A stretch of 64,000 bases of DNA from Nocardia bhagyanarayanae (GCF_006716565.1 NZ_VFPG01000002.1:248001-312000), one strand, 5' to 3'. Positions 34,344 to 44,004 are shown, numbered from the stretch's first letter. Translations and numbers: made by a program. The notes: a model not told the origin generated them from the letters alone.

Positions 34344-34955
34344 GTGACAATCAACCAGGCAGGGGTCATGACATCCGCGACTACTGGTCTCAACCTCAGT
34401 GATTCGGTGTACGAGCGCCTGCTGCGGGAGCGCATCATCTTCCTCGGCACCCAGGTCGACGACGACATCGCGAACAAGATTTGCGCGCAGATCCTGCTGC
34501 TCTCCGCGGAGGACCCGACCAAGGACATCTCGCTCTACATCAACTCGCCCGGTGGCTCGGTGACGGCGGGCATGGCCATCTACGACACCATGCAGTTGTC
34601 CGAGTGCGACATCGCGACCTACGGCATGGGCCTCGCCGCCTCGATGGGCCAATTCCTGCTGACGGCGGGCACCAAGGGCAAGCGCTACGCCCTGCCGCAC
34701 GCGCGCATCATGATGCACCAGCCCTCGGCGGGCATCGGCGGTTCGGCCGCCGACATCGCGATCATGGCCGAGCAGTTCGCCCACACCAAGCGCGAGCTCA
34801 ACGAGCTGCAGGCGCTGCACACCGGCAAGCCGGTGGAGCAGGTGACCGCCGACGCCGATCGCGACCGCTGGTTCACGGCGAAGGAAGCCCTTGAGTACGG
34901 CTTCATCGACCGCGTGATCAGCCACGCCAGCCAGGCCAACGGCGCAGCCAAGTGA
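34344..34955 (+). CDS. clpP1: ATP-dependent Clp protease proteolytic subunit 1
   Basis: A serine peptidase that, with ClpP2, forms the mixed two-ring ClpP1P2 barrel of actinobacteria, driven by ClpX or ClpC. The catalytic Ser is in [14 protein letters not shown], the His in [11 protein letters not shown] and the Asp in [15 protein letters not shown]. The start is GTG 34344 or the ATG at 34368, which lies in the processed propeptide region and is hard to separate. It is 70 bases upstream of clpP2 in the same direction and surely co-transcribed. The gap before it contains repeated palindromes. Confidence 0.97.
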   Translation: MTINQAGVMTSATTGLNLSDSVYERLLRERIIFLGTQVDDDIANKICAQILLLSAEDPTKDISLYINSPGGSVTAGMAIYDTMQLSECDIATYGMGLAASMGQFLLTAGTKGKRYALPHARIMMHQPSAGIGGSAADIAIMAEQFAHTKRELNELQALHTGKPVEQVTADADRDRWFTAKEALEYGFIDRVISHASQANGAAK

Positions 34956-35025
34956 GCGGCGGCCGGACCAGCTCCGGCCCCGCCGTCAGTCAACCGTCGT
35001 TGCACACACAGACTTTGGAGACGAA

Positions 35026-35691
35026 ATGGCTCTGATCGACCCACGCGCCGGCCTCTCCGGCATCGCGCCTGCCTCGCCGCAGTCGCGCTACATCCTGCCT
35101 TCGTTCATCGAGCACTCGAGCTTCGGTGTCAAGGAGTCCAACCCATACAACAAGCTGTTCGAGGAGCGCATCATCTTCCTCGGCGTGCAGGTCGACGACG
35201 CCTCGGCGAACGACATCATGGCGCAGCTGCTGGTGCTGGAATCGCTGGATCCCGACCGCGACATCACGATGTACATCAACTCGCCGGGTGGCTCGTTCAC
35301 CTCGCTGATGGCCATCTACGACACCATGCAGTACGTGCGCGCCGACGTCGCCACGGTCTGCCTCGGCCAGGCGGCCTCCGCCGCGGCCGTGCTGCTCGCC
35401 GCCGGCACCCCCGGCAAGCGTGCCTGCCTGCCCAACGCCCGCGTGCTGATCCACCAGCCTTCGCTGGAGGGCGGCATCCAGGGTCAGGTCTCGGACCTGG
35501 AGATCCAGGCCGCCGAGATCGAGCGCATGCGCCGCCTGATGGAGACCACCCTCGCGCGGCACACCGGAAAGGACGCGGACACCATCCGCAAGGACACCGA
35601 CCGCGACAAGATCCTGACGGCCGAGGAGGCCAGGGAATACGGGATCATCGACACGGTGTTCGATTACCGCAAGCTGAGCGCGCAGAAGTAG
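35026..35691 (+). CDS. clpP2: ATP-dependent Clp protease proteolytic subunit 2
   Basis: The second peptidase subunit of the ClpP1P2 complex. The catalytic Ser is in [17 protein letters not shown], the His in [12 protein letters not shown], and the Asp in [14 protein letters not shown]. The 221-residue product includes a ~20-residue N-terminal propeptide ([20 protein letters not shown] region) that is trimmed in related species. ATG 35026 follows a GGAGACGA ribosome site. A hairpin about 65 bases after the stop probably ends the clpP1P2 transcript. Confidence 0.97.
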   Translation: MALIDPRAGLSGIAPASPQSRYILPSFIEHSSFGVKESNPYNKLFEERIIFLGVQVDDASANDIMAQLLVLESLDPDRDITMYINSPGGSFTSLMAIYDTMQYVRADVATVCLGQAASAAAVLLAAGTPGKRACLPNARVLIHQPSLEGGIQGQVSDLEIQAAEIERMRRLMETTLARHTGKDADTIRKDTDRDKILTAEEAREYGIIDTVFDYRKLSAQK

Positions 35692-36134
35692 GGCTTTCGC
35701 GGGCTTTTCCCTATTCCCGGGATCGCTCGCAAGTTGCTGTGCGTCAGGCGAATACGGCCGGGCAGTGTGCCGAAGGGAGACTGCCCGGCCGACTTCCGCT
35801 ACGGTGTGAATCGACCGTTCGCGAGGGTGGCGAACGGCGCGAACATCACGGCGGTAGGCCGGGCGCCGGGACCGGCCCCTCACCGGCGGAACATGTGCCG
35901 AACGTGTTTCGATGCCGTGAGAACACGCACAACCCCGGCGAGAAACATGCTCGAGTTGTCGACCTCCGTCGCGCACACCGGGTACGGTCGACCTAGGGAC
36001 CTTTGCTCTCGGTTGACGGCATAGCTCGACCCGCCCGAAATACTCGAAGTGTTCGCGATTACACACGAGTTCGGTGGATTGCTGGCAACCTGGACAGACG
36101 GTTGCACGCGGACAAGGAAGTAGGGACCCACGAG
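35692..36134. other. 443-base gap between clpP2 and clpX
   Basis: The gap contains the clpP2 hairpin, a second palindrome CCGTTCGC-7-GCGAACGG (35815-35837), and a TTGACG at 36013 followed about 19 bases later by AATACT that could serve as the clpX promoter. The spacing of the palindrome (7 bases between CGC and GCG) is wider than the 5 known for ClgR boxes, so that assignment is uncertain. No gene is seen; open frames here lack support. Confidence 0.55.
35756..35790 (+). terminator. hairpin after clpP1-clpP2
   Basis: An 11-bp perfect stem (GGCCGGGCAGT at 35756-35766 with 35780-35790) and a 13-base loop lie 65 bases after clpP2. No T-run follows. Confidence 0.6.
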
Positions 36135-37415
36135 ATGGCGCGCATCGGAGACGGCGGCGATCTGCTGAAGTGCTCGTTCTGTGGAAAGAGCCAGAAGCAG
36201 GTCAAGAAGCTCATTGCGGGACCTGGCGTGTACATCTGTGACGAGTGCATCGATCTATGCAACGAGATCATCGAGGAGGAGCTCGCCGAGTCCAGCGAGG
36301 TCAAACTCGACGAGCTGCCCAAACCGGCCGAAATCCGTGAGTTCCTGGAGAACTACGTCATCGGGCAGGACACCGCCAAGCGCACTCTCGCCGTGGCCGT
36401 GTACAACCACTACAAGCGCATCCAGGCGGGCGACAAGGGTCGCGACAGCCGCGGCGAGACCGTCGAGCTGACCAAGTCGAACATCCTCATGCTCGGCCCC
36501 ACCGGCTGCGGCAAGACCTACTTGGCGCAGACCCTGGCGAAGATGCTGAACGTGCCGTTCGCGATCGCGGACGCCACGGCGCTCACCGAGGCCGGTTACG
36601 TCGGCGAGGACGTCGAGAACATCCTGCTGAAGCTGATCCAGGCCGCGGACTACGACGTCAAGCGGGCCGAGACCGGCATCATCTACATCGACGAGGTGGA
36701 CAAGATCGCTCGCAAGAGCGAGAACCCCTCGATCACCCGCGACGTCTCCGGTGAGGGCGTGCAGCAGGCGCTGCTGAAGATCCTGGAGGGCACCCAGGCG
36801 AGCGTGCCTCCGCAGGGCGGCCGCAAGCACCCGCACCAGGAGTTCATCCAGATCGACACCACGAACGTGCTGTTCATCGTGGCGGGCGCGTTCGCGGGCC
36901 TGGAGAAGATCATCTCCGACCGCACCGGCCACCGCGGTATCGGCTTCGGCGCCGAGGTGCGCTCCAAGGCGGAGATCGACACCACCGACCACTTCGCGGA
37001 GGTGATGCCCGAGGATCTGATCAAGTTCGGTCTGATCCCGGAGTTCATCGGCCGTCTGCCGGTCGTCGCGTCGGTGACGAACCTGGACAAGGACTCGCTG
37101 GTCAAGATCCTCTCCGAGCCGAAGAACGCGCTGGTCAAGCAGTACATCCGGCTGTTCGAGATGGACGGCGTCGAGCTGGAGTTCACCCAGGACGCGCTGG
37201 AGGCCATCGCCGATCAGGCCATCCTGCGCGGCACCGGCGCTCGCGGTCTGCGCGCCATCATGGAGGAAGTCCTGCTGCCGGTGATGTACGACATCCCGAG
37301 CCGCGACGATGTCGCCAAGGTCGTCGTGAACGCCGACACCGTCAACGACAACGTGCTGCCGACCATCGTGCCGCGCAAGCAGCAGCGCGCCGAGCGCCGG
37401 GAGAAGTCGGCGTAA
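36135..37415 (+). CDS. clpX: ATP-dependent unfoldase ClpX
   Basis: The AAA+ unfoldase that feeds tagged proteins into ClpP1P2. The N-terminal zinc-binding domain has CSFCGKSQ and [11 protein letters not shown]. Walker A is [12 protein letters not shown] and Walker B is [11 protein letters not shown]. The pore loop region is [10 protein letters not shown], and GIGFGAEVR corresponds to the IGF-type loop that docks onto ClpP. The 426-residue length is normal. ATG 36135 begins [13 protein letters not shown], as in mycobacteria. A very strong terminator hairpin follows. Confidence 0.98.
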   Translation: MARIGDGGDLLKCSFCGKSQKQVKKLIAGPGVYICDECIDLCNEIIEEELAESSEVKLDELPKPAEIREFLENYVIGQDTAKRTLAVAVYNHYKRIQAGDKGRDSRGETVELTKSNILMLGPTGCGKTYLAQTLAKMLNVPFAIADATALTEAGYVGEDVENILLKLIQAADYDVKRAETGIIYIDEVDKIARKSENPSITRDVSGEGVQQALLKILEGTQASVPPQGGRKHPHQEFIQIDTTNVLFIVAGAFAGLEKIISDRTGHRGIGFGAEVRSKAEIDTTDHFAEVMPEDLIKFGLIPEFIGRLPVVASVTNLDKDSLVKILSEPKNALVKQYIRLFEMDGVELEFTQDALEAIADQAILRGTGARGLRAIMEEVLLPVMYDIPSRDDVAKVVVNADTVNDNVLPTIVPRKQQRAERREKSA

Positions 37416-37430
37416 TTCGGTACTCGTAAT

Positions 37431-37463
37431 CCGGGCCCACGGGAAAACTTCCCGTGGGCCCGG
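37431..37463 (+). terminator. strong intrinsic terminator after clpX
   Basis: A 15-bp perfect stem (37431-37445 with 37449-37463) and a 3-base loop are followed by ATTTGTTT, 15 bases after the clpX stop. This is a classical Rho-independent terminator. Confidence 0.9.
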
Positions 37464-37645
37464 ATTTGTTTCGGACCGGTCCGAATTGTCGAGATTGATT
37501 CGTGATTCGAGGTGTACTGACCTGTCTGTTCGGGTACTCCGGGGTCAGGGTTGAGTAGCCAGCCCAGTTCCGGGGCCTCGAGCAGCCGGGACGAAAATTC
37601 GCCCGGCGCACATTCGGTGCCGGGCGCGACGGGACCGGGGTCCTC

Positions 37646-38050
37646 ATGTCGACCATCTTTGCCACCCAATCCCCTCATACCCGACCGCACCAGCCCGAAC
37701 CCGCTGCGCGGCTACGGGTTTCGATCACCGCTCCGGGCGACGAGATCACGCTGTGCGCCGTGGCGGGCGAGGTGGACCAATTCACCGTCGACGAGTTTCG
37801 GCGGCATCTGATCGGCGCGCTGGACACCGCAGCTCCACGCGTGGTCGTCGATCTGTCCATGGTGACGTTCTTCGGCATTCCAGGGCTACGCGTGCTGTTC
37901 GAGGCGCGTTCGGTGCTCGAACAGACCGGACGGCGGTTGCTGCTGGTGACCGGCCCGCCATGCGTGGATCGGTTGCTCCGAGTGGCCGCCGACGTCGTGA
38001 CCTTCGAGACGACGACCGCCCTGGCGGGCGCACTGCTCGACGCGGCATGA
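37646..38050 (+). CDS. STAS-domain protein, anti-anti-sigma-like but lacking the phosphorylatable Ser
   Basis: The 134-residue protein has a STAS fold: LRVSITAPGDEITLCAVAGEVDQFTVDEFRRHL is the N-terminal half and RVVVDLSMVTFFGIPGLRVLFEAR the core. In canonical anti-sigma antagonists the loop reads DSSG or DSAG with a Ser phosphorylated by the anti-sigma kinase; here it reads FFGIPG, with Ile and Pro at the two usual Ser positions. It may therefore be always active or have another role. No anti-sigma or sigma gene is adjacent. It ends at a bidirectional terminator. Confidence 0.88.
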   Translation: MSTIFATQSPHTRPHQPEPAARLRVSITAPGDEITLCAVAGEVDQFTVDEFRRHLIGALDTAAPRVVVDLSMVTFFGIPGLRVLFEARSVLEQTGRRLLLVTGPPCVDRLLRVAADVVTFETTTALAGALLDAA

Positions 38051-38063
38051 CCTGCAGACGACT

Positions 38064-38099
38064 CGACGCCGCCCCGGAAGCGATTCCGGGGCGGCGTCG
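38064..38099. terminator. bidirectional terminator hairpin
   Basis: A 16-bp perfect stem (38064-38079 with 38084-38099) closed by a GCGA tetraloop lies between the convergent STAS and NTF2-like genes. Confidence 0.88.
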
Positions 38100-38113
38100 G
38101 CGTCGTGGGCGGC

Positions 38114-38491
38114 TCAGATCGGTTCGCCGCGCATGTCGTCCTGGCTCCAGTAGGCGCGCATCTTGACGATCTTGCCCTGCTCGTCGAACTCCATCGTGTC
38201 GATCGGCGTCAGCGTGAAGCGCTGATCGCCGACCTTGGTGACCACATCGAACATGAAGGCGGCATGGTTGCCCGCGACCCGCACGGTGTCGGCGTGCAGT
38301 GCGGTCGACCGGTCCAAGTTGTCGAACACGGAGTAGAACTCGCGGATGGCGTCGTGGCCCTGCCGCAGCGGCGTGCCCGCGGGGTCCTCGACGGTCGCGT
38401 CGGGCGCGTAGAGCTCCACGATGGCTTCCGTGGGCCCGGTGCCGACCAGCTTGACGTACTGCTCGACGACGTCGCGAATCTGTTCTGTCAT
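38114..38491 (-). CDS. NTF2-like/SnoaL family protein (ketosteroid-isomerase-like)
   Basis: The 125-residue cone-fold protein resembles steroid delta-isomerase-type NTF2-like enzymes. VEQYVKLVGTGPTEAIVELYAPDATVEDPAGTP at the start carries the Tyr/Asp positions, and MEFDEQGKIVKMRAYWS at the end has the conserved tail. Substrates in this superfamily are very diverse, so isomerase activity on a steroid is only a possibility. ATG 38491 has a GGGGTTGA-type weak ribosome site. It stands alone on the minus strand. Confidence 0.85.
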   Translation of the reverse strand: MTEQIRDVVEQYVKLVGTGPTEAIVELYAPDATVEDPAGTPLRQGHDAIREFYSVFDNLDRSTALHADTVRVAGNHAAFMFDVVTKVGDQRFTLTPIDTMEFDEQGKIVKMRAYWSQDDMRGEPI

Positions 38492-38786
38492 GTCAACCCC
38501 TGACGAATTGAAACGTGTTCCAATTCGGAGGCTAGCAGTCCGTGCCCGCGCCGTGTAGTCCGAAGGTCATTCATCGGGACGCGGATCGTTGTGTGGTTGT
38601 GGCCCGCCTCGCCGGGACGCGGTGACGATTCGTCGTCGAACGAATCGCGCCCGAGATGGGGAGCTCCGTTGATCCCCCTGGTTCGCCGTTGAACCTTGAT
38701 CCCGAACGAATGCTGCTGTATGGACTTTCGCCTTCGCCGACCGCTGTGTTACGCAGATCACAAAAGTCTCGGCAGTGGACGGATGG

Positions 38787-39398
38787 CTACTCGCCGACGG
38801 TGCCGTATTCGGGGGTGCCCGCCGCGCGGTAGGTCGTGATGTGAACGCCGGTGGGGGTGGTGCGGGAGTCTGTCAGGTGGAAGGCGGTCGGGCTGGATCC
38901 GGTGGAGAAGAGGCGTTTGCCGGTGCCGAGGAGGACGGGGAAGGTCAGCAGGTGGATGGTGTCGACCAGGCCCGCGGCGAGCAGGGTCTGGGCGAGGTTG
39001 CCGCTGCCGTGGATCTGGAGCTCGCGGCCCGGGCGAGCCTTGAGATCGGCGACTTGCTCGACGAGATCACCGCGCAGCAGTTCGGTACCCGCCCAATCGG
39101 CGTGCGAGAGAGTGCGGGTGCCAACGTATTTCGGCAAGGCGTTGAGGTTCGAGGCGATCGGGTCCGCAGGGTCGTCGTGCTGCGGCCAATAGCCCGCGAA
39201 GATCTCGTAGGTGCGCCTGCCGAGCAGGAAGGCGTCCACCCGAGCGAACACCTGGTTCATGAACTCGCCCGCGGCCTCGTCGAAGTAGGGAGCGGTCCAA
39301 CCGCCGTGCGTGAAGCCGTCACTGGTGTCCTCCTGCGGTCCGCCCGGGGCCTGGCAGATGCCATCTATGGTGACGAACTGGGTGAGCGACAGTTCCAT
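38787..39398 (-). CDS. RibD C-terminal/dihydrofolate-reductase-like protein
   Basis: The 203-residue protein belongs to the RibD_C/YyaP-like DHFR-fold family common in actinobacteria. It has LSLTQFVTIDGICQAPGG at the start, FLLGRRTYEIFAGYWPQH (substrate/NADPH loop), ELQIHGSGNLAQTLLAAGLVD (the GSG dinucleotide motif) and LLTFPVLLGTGKRLF. It is a likely NADPH-dependent reductase of unknown substrate, and it is not part of a riboflavin operon here. ATG 39398 is preceded by AAGGAAG. About 295 bases separate it from the NTF2-like gene. Confidence 0.88.
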   Translation of the reverse strand: MELSLTQFVTIDGICQAPGGPQEDTSDGFTHGGWTAPYFDEAAGEFMNQVFARVDAFLLGRRTYEIFAGYWPQHDDPADPIASNLNALPKYVGTRTLSHADWAGTELLRGDLVEQVADLKARPGRELQIHGSGNLAQTLLAAGLVDTIHLLTFPVLLGTGKRLFSTGSSPTAFHLTDSRTTPTGVHITTYRAAGTPEYGTVGE

Positions 39399-39580
39399 GG
39401 CGGGCTTCCTTTCGTCCGGTTCGCGCACTTCGCGCCTGCCCTTCACCGGTTCTGACGGTGGCGCGCCAGAAAACTCATCGCAACCTCTGACCGGTGTGTC
39501 GTCGGTGTGCCGCCGGTGCGGTGCTGTTTACTCGGTGCGGTCAACCAGATGTTCGAGTGACGAGTGAAAGCGGAGGAGAC

Positions 39581-39895
39581 ATGGCACTGCCCACGATGAC
39601 CGCCGAGCAACGCACCGAGGCGTTGGCCAAAGCGGCTGCGGTGCGCAAGGCGCGCTCCGAATTGATCGGCAAGGTGAAGGCCGGCAAGGTGTCGGTCGCC
39701 GACCTGCTGAAGAAGGCGGAGTCCGACGATCTGGTGAAGAAGACCAAGGTCGCGGCGGTGATCAAGGCCCTGCCCGGCGTCGGTCCGGTGAAGGCCGCGA
39801 AGCTGATGGATCAGGCCGAGATCCCCGAGGATCGCCGCATCGGCGGCCTGGGCGCCCGGCAGCGGGCGGCGCTGCTCGAAGCACTCAAGGACTGA
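39581..39895 (+). CDS. mihF: actinobacterial integration host factor mIHF
   Basis: The 104-residue basic nucleoid protein bends and compacts DNA and is essential in mycobacteria. It matches mIHF throughout: MALPTMTAEQRTEALAKAA at the start, SELIGKVKAGKVSVADLLK, the H2TH DNA-binding motif IKALPGVGPVKAAKLM and the ending GGLGARQRAALLEALKD. The AGGAGAC ribosome box precedes ATG 39581. In mycobacteria mihF sits beside gmk; here it stands alone, so it may be a second copy. The copy number in this genome cannot be judged from the window. Confidence 0.95.
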   Translation: MALPTMTAEQRTEALAKAAAVRKARSELIGKVKAGKVSVADLLKKAESDDLVKKTKVAAVIKALPGVGPVKAAKLMDQAEIPEDRRIGGLGARQRAALLEALKD

Positions 39896-40068
39896 CGACG
39901 CCGCAGCGACCTGACTCGAGCCGGAGGCGCACGCCAGCACGCCCGAGGTGACCTACCAGCGGCTCGCGCCGACGGTCTCCCCGGGCTTCTCGTGCGACGC
40001 GCATCGCCTCCGGCCAGGCATTTCCCGCGCTTCGGCCGGGTCGGGACGATCGTTCGGCCCCCCCGCGC

Positions 40069-40602
40069 TCAGCGCGTCGGGCGGCGGCGCGGAAACTGGA
40101 AGTCGATGGGCTTGGGGTCCGGCGCCTGCGGACCGCGCGGTGGCACAAGCAGGCAGGCCGCGCCGAGTGCCAGGAGGACCGCGGCGGCGAGCAGGCTCAG
40201 CGTGAAGCTGACGCCGCTCATCCCGTCCGGCTGGTGAAACGCGTGGTAGATCAGATGCGGGGTGGCGAAGACCAGCCAACCCAGCCCCGCAGCCTGTGCG
40301 AGCGCGCTACCCCCGCGCCACAGCGCGAAGCCGCTCACCGCGGCGAGGGCCGAGAAGAAGGCGCCGACGTCGCCGGCCAGATGGTGGTTGTAGGGGCCGT
40401 CGACGGCGATCCAGTGCATTCCGAATCCGGGGAAGCTGGTGTACCAGGAGTGCGGCGCGAGCACCGCCCACAGGCCGATCACCGCGCCCTGGAAGGTCAG
40501 GATTCCCAACATGATTCGCACGGCGAGCCAGCGGCGGCGGTGCTGCTCGAAGCGCATACGAACGCGCACGCCGCCGGACTTTCCTTCTACCGAGATCCGC
40601 AT
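40069..40602 (-). CDS. four-helix integral membrane protein, unknown function
   Basis: The 177-residue product has four clear membrane segments: IMLGILTFQGAVIGLWAVLAP, AFFSALAAVSGFALW, AAGLGWLVFATPHLIYHAF and TLSLLAAAVLLALGAACLLV, with a periplasmic-type loop containing HSWYTSFPGFGMHWIAVDGPYNHH. No domain was recognised with confidence; similar small proteins are common in actinobacteria. ATG 40602 has a GGAG box 8 bases upstream. It is downstream of nothing on the same strand within 90 bases except fdhD, with which it could share a transcript. Confidence 0.82.
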   Translation of the reverse strand: MRISVEGKSGGVRVRMRFEQHRRRWLAVRIMLGILTFQGAVIGLWAVLAPHSWYTSFPGFGMHWIAVDGPYNHHLAGDVGAFFSALAAVSGFALWRGGSALAQAAGLGWLVFATPHLIYHAFHQPDGMSGVSFTLSLLAAAVLLALGAACLLVPPRGPQAPDPKPIDFQFPRRRPTR

Positions 40603-40699
40603 CGTTGGCTCCGTTCCTCGCCGAAGGCGTTCGGGGTGAAGTCACGGTAAATCGGGCATCGGGGACCGGGCAAGAGCCGCGTCGGCCGCGAGCGAGGAG

Positions 40700-41536
40700 T
40701 CAGCTCGCGGGACGCGCGGAGGACCGTCGCTCCAGGCGGTGCGCGCCGGAATAGACGTTCATGGTGTCCCCGCGCAGGAAGCCGACCAGGGTCAGGCCGG
40801 ATTCCTCGGCGAGGTCGACCGCGAGCGAGCTCGGCGCCGATACCGCACCGAGCATCGGCACACCCGCCATCACCGCCTTCTGGACCAGCTCGAAGGACGC
40901 CCTTCCGCTCACGATGAGCACCAGATCCGCTGCCGGAACGCGGTTGTCGCGCAACGCCCAGCCGAGAACCTTGTCCACCGCGTTGTGCCTGCCGATGTCT
41001 TCCCGCACCGCGAGCGCGGTGCCGTCGGCGGTGAACAGGCCCGCAGCGTGCAGACCGCCGGTGGCGTCGAAGACCGACTGCCGCGCGCGCAGGGTCTCGG
41101 GCATCGCGGCGAGCGCGGCCGGATCGACGGCCACCCCGTCGGCCGGGAGCGGGTAGCGGGTACGCGCCCTCACCTCGTCCAGTGCGGTTTTGCCGCAGAG
41201 TCCGCACGAGCTGGTGGTGAGGAAGTTGCGGGCGCGAGCCGGGGCGGGGACGCGCAATTCGACGTCGAGCACGTTGTAGGTGTTGCGGCCCTCCGCGTCG
41301 GTCCCCGCGCAGTAGCGAGCGCTCACCACGTCCTCGGCGGACCCGATGATGTTCTCGCTCAACAGGAATCCGTGCACCAGGTCGATATCGGAGCCGGGGG
41401 TGCGCATGGTGACCGTCAGCGATTGCCCGCCCAGGCGGATCTCGAGCGGTTCCTCCACGGCGAGCGTGTCGGGGCGCTGGATCTCTCCGGAAGGGGAAAG
41501 GCGCAGCGTGCGGCGGCGCGCGGTAACACGGCTCAC
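40700..41536 (-). CDS. fdhD: formate dehydrogenase accessory sulfurtransferase FdhD
   Basis: FdhD passes sulfur from a cysteine desulfurase to the molybdenum cofactor, a step needed for active formate dehydrogenases. The 278-residue protein has the conserved CxxC loop as SSCGLCGKTALDEV, the LVHGFLLSENII segment and AVREDIGRHNAVDKVLGWAL near the cofactor site. The GTG at 41536 gives the standard length. It lies downstream of an FdhF/YdeP-type oxidoreductase on the same strand, its expected client, with a 76-base gap. Confidence 0.96.
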   Translation of the reverse strand: MSRVTARRRTLRLSPSGEIQRPDTLAVEEPLEIRLGGQSLTVTMRTPGSDIDLVHGFLLSENIIGSAEDVVSARYCAGTDAEGRNTYNVLDVELRVPAPARARNFLTTSSCGLCGKTALDEVRARTRYPLPADGVAVDPAALAAMPETLRARQSVFDATGGLHAAGLFTADGTALAVREDIGRHNAVDKVLGWALRDNRVPAADLVLIVSGRASFELVQKAVMAGVPMLGAVSAPSSLAVDLAEESGLTLVGFLRGDTMNVYSGAHRLERRSSARPAS

Positions 41537-41612
41537 GACTCGGCCTCGCTGTCGCTCGTCCGCGTCGTGCGCCGGCGCGCGCTGTGATGATGGTTCACTC
41601 GCTGACGCTCCT

Positions 41613-43922
41613 TCACGACTCGGCCCCGACGTGTACGTGCCGCTCCAGCCGGATCGTCACCGCCTTGGAGACCGGCGTATTGGACCGCGCCGCAACGTGA
41701 TCCAGGGGGACGAGCGGATTGGTCTCGGGATAGTAGGCGGCGGCGTTGCCGCGCGGCGTCGGATAGGCGACCACCCGGAAAGCTCGCACGCGACGCTCCA
41801 CGCCGTCGGTCCACTCCGAGACGAGATCGACGAGATCGCCGTCTGCGAAGCCGAATTCGGCGATGTCGTCCTTGTTCGCCAGGACCACCCGTCGTCCGCC
41901 GTGCACGCCGCGGTAGCGATCGTCGAGGCCGTAGATGGTGGTGTTGTACTGGTCGTGGCTGCGCAGCGTCTGCAGGATGAGCCTGCCTTCGGGCACCGGC
42001 ACCCACGTCAGCGCGTTGACCGCGAAGTTGGCGCGACCTGTGGACGTGCGGAATTCGCGGCTGTCACGCGGCGGATGCGGCAGGACGAAACCGTTGCGCT
42101 GCCGGACCCGGGTGTTGTAGTCGGCGCAACCGGGCACCACGCGGGCGATCGCGTCGCGGATCTTGTCGTAGTCGCGCTGGTAGCGCGCCCACGGCACGGG
42201 ATGGTCCGCGCCGAACAGCGCGAGGGCGAGTTCGCAGACGATGGCGACCTCGCTGCGCAGCTGAGCGCTGACGGGTTCGAGGCGGCCGGTGGACAGGTGC
42301 ACCATCGACATCGAATCCTCGACGGAGACTTGCTGTTTCGTCCCGTCTTGGACGTCCTTGTCGGTGCGGCCGAGGGTGGGCAGGATCAGCGCGGTGCGCC
42401 CGTGCACCACGTGGCTGCGGTTGAGTTTGGTCGAGACCTGCACGGTGAGTTCGCAATTGCGCAGCGCGGCCTCGGTGACTTCGGTGTCGGGGGTCGCCGA
42501 GACGAAGTTGCCGCCCATGCCGAAGAACACCTTGGCCCGGCCGTCACGCATGGCCCGGATGGAATTCACGGTGTCCCAACCGTGTTGGCGCGGACTGGTA
42601 ATGCCGAACTCGCGGTCGAGCGAGTCGAGGAAGGCGTCGGGCATCTTCTCCCAGATGCCCATGGTGCGGTCGCCCTGCACGTTGGAGTGTCCGCGCACGG
42701 GGCACACGCCGGCGCCCGGCTTGCCGATCATGCCCCTGAGCAACAGCAGGTTGGTCGCCTCCTCGATGGTGGCGACGCCGTGCGCCTGCTGGGTCAGGCC
42801 CATCGCCCAGCAGATGATGGTGCTGCGCGACTCGGCGAGCAGCCGCGCGGTGCGCTCGAGTTCCGCCATGGACAGCCCGGTTGCGGCCTGCACGACGCCG
42901 AGATCGACCGCACGCGTGTGCTTCTCGTAGTCGGCGAAGCCCGCGCAATGCGCGTCCACGAAAGCGCGGTCGACCACGGTGCCCGGGGCCAGGTCCTCGG
43001 CGTCGAACAGCAGCTTGCCGAGTCCTTGGAACAGCGCCATGTCGCCGCCGAGCCGGATCTGCAGGAAGTCGTCGGCGATGGCGACGCCGGTGGTGACGCC
43101 GCGCACGGTCTGCGGGTCGCGGAAGCCGAGCAGGCCGGTCTCCGGCAGCGGGTTGACCGCGATCACCCTTGCCCCGTTGGCCTTCGCGTCGGCGAGCGCG
43201 CTGAGCATGCGGGGATGATTTGTGCCGGGGTTCTGGCCCGCGACGATGATCAGATCGGCCTTACCGAAGTCGTCGATCGAGACCGAGCCCTTGCCGATGC
43301 CGATGGAGCCGATCAGCGCCGCGCCGGACGACTCGTGGCACATGTTCGAGCAGTCCGGCAGATTGTTGGTGCCGTAGCTGCGGACCAGCAACTGGTAGAG
43401 AAACGCCGTCTCGTTGGCGGTGCGGCCCGAGGTGTAGAACACCGCTTCGTCCGGCGAGGACAGTGCGCGCAGCTGGTCGGCGATCAGGCGGTAGGCCTCG
43501 TCCCAGGCGATGGGGGAGTAGTGCGTGTCGCCGGGGCGCAGCACCATCGGATGGGTGAGCCTGCCCTGCTGACCGAGCCAGTAGCCGGATTTCCCGGCGA
43601 GTTCGTCGATCGAGTGGGCGGCGAAGAACTCCGGCGTGACGGTGCGCAGCGTCGCCTCCTCGGCGACGGCCTTGGCGCCGTTCTCGCAGAACTCCGCGGG
43701 GCGCCGGTGCCCGCTGGGTTCCGGCCACGCGCAGCCGGGGCAGTCGAAGCCGTTGACCTGGTTGAGCCTGGTCAGGGTGCGGGCGGTGCGGACGACGCCC
43801 ATCTCCTCGACCGACCGTTTCAGCGCCACTGCCACCGCCGTCACCCCCGCGGCCTGCTCTTTCGGCGCGGTGACGGTCAGCGCGGATTCGTCGATGTCCT
43901 CGGTCGGGCCGTGACGCTGCAT
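41613..43922 (-). CDS. FdhF/YdeP-family molybdopterin oxidoreductase
   Basis: A 769-residue molybdopterin-guanine-dinucleotide oxidoreductase related to formate dehydrogenase alpha subunits and YdeP. Near the N-terminus GFDCPGCAWPEP and EFCENGAK carry three cysteines, as in the YdeP group rather than the classical four-Cys 4Fe-4S cluster. The molybdopterin core is seen in FYTSGRTANETAFLYQ, NMCHESSGAAL, IIVAGQNPGTNHPRML and PVRGHSNVQGDRTMGIWE, and the C-terminal MGD domain includes LRSHDQYNTTIYGLDDRYRG. ATG 43922 is used; the much longer upstream frame is not protein-like. It is paired with fdhD. Confidence 0.94.
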   Translation of the reverse strand: MQRHGPTEDIDESALTVTAPKEQAAGVTAVAVALKRSVEEMGVVRTARTLTRLNQVNGFDCPGCAWPEPSGHRRPAEFCENGAKAVAEEATLRTVTPEFFAAHSIDELAGKSGYWLGQQGRLTHPMVLRPGDTHYSPIAWDEAYRLIADQLRALSSPDEAVFYTSGRTANETAFLYQLLVRSYGTNNLPDCSNMCHESSGAALIGSIGIGKGSVSIDDFGKADLIIVAGQNPGTNHPRMLSALADAKANGARVIAVNPLPETGLLGFRDPQTVRGVTTGVAIADDFLQIRLGGDMALFQGLGKLLFDAEDLAPGTVVDRAFVDAHCAGFADYEKHTRAVDLGVVQAATGLSMAELERTARLLAESRSTIICWAMGLTQQAHGVATIEEATNLLLLRGMIGKPGAGVCPVRGHSNVQGDRTMGIWEKMPDAFLDSLDREFGITSPRQHGWDTVNSIRAMRDGRAKVFFGMGGNFVSATPDTEVTEAALRNCELTVQVSTKLNRSHVVHGRTALILPTLGRTDKDVQDGTKQQVSVEDSMSMVHLSTGRLEPVSAQLRSEVAIVCELALALFGADHPVPWARYQRDYDKIRDAIARVVPGCADYNTRVRQRNGFVLPHPPRDSREFRTSTGRANFAVNALTWVPVPEGRLILQTLRSHDQYNTTIYGLDDRYRGVHGGRRVVLANKDDIAEFGFADGDLVDLVSEWTDGVERRVRAFRVVAYPTPRGNAAAYYPETNPLVPLDHVAARSNTPVSKAVTIRLERHVHVGAES

Positions 43923-44004
43923 GTCCCTATTGTCCTCTCCGCACGATGACTGTCTCAGCTGGCGCAGTCTTCGCATCGTAGGCCGCGGAGCGGGGCCGGT
44001 CGCC

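Noticed and set aside
35815..35837. ClgR operator between clpP2 and clpX
   Set aside because: CCGTTCGC-7-GCGAACGG is palindromic, but the CGC to GCG spacing is 7 rather than the 5 bases expected for ClgR.
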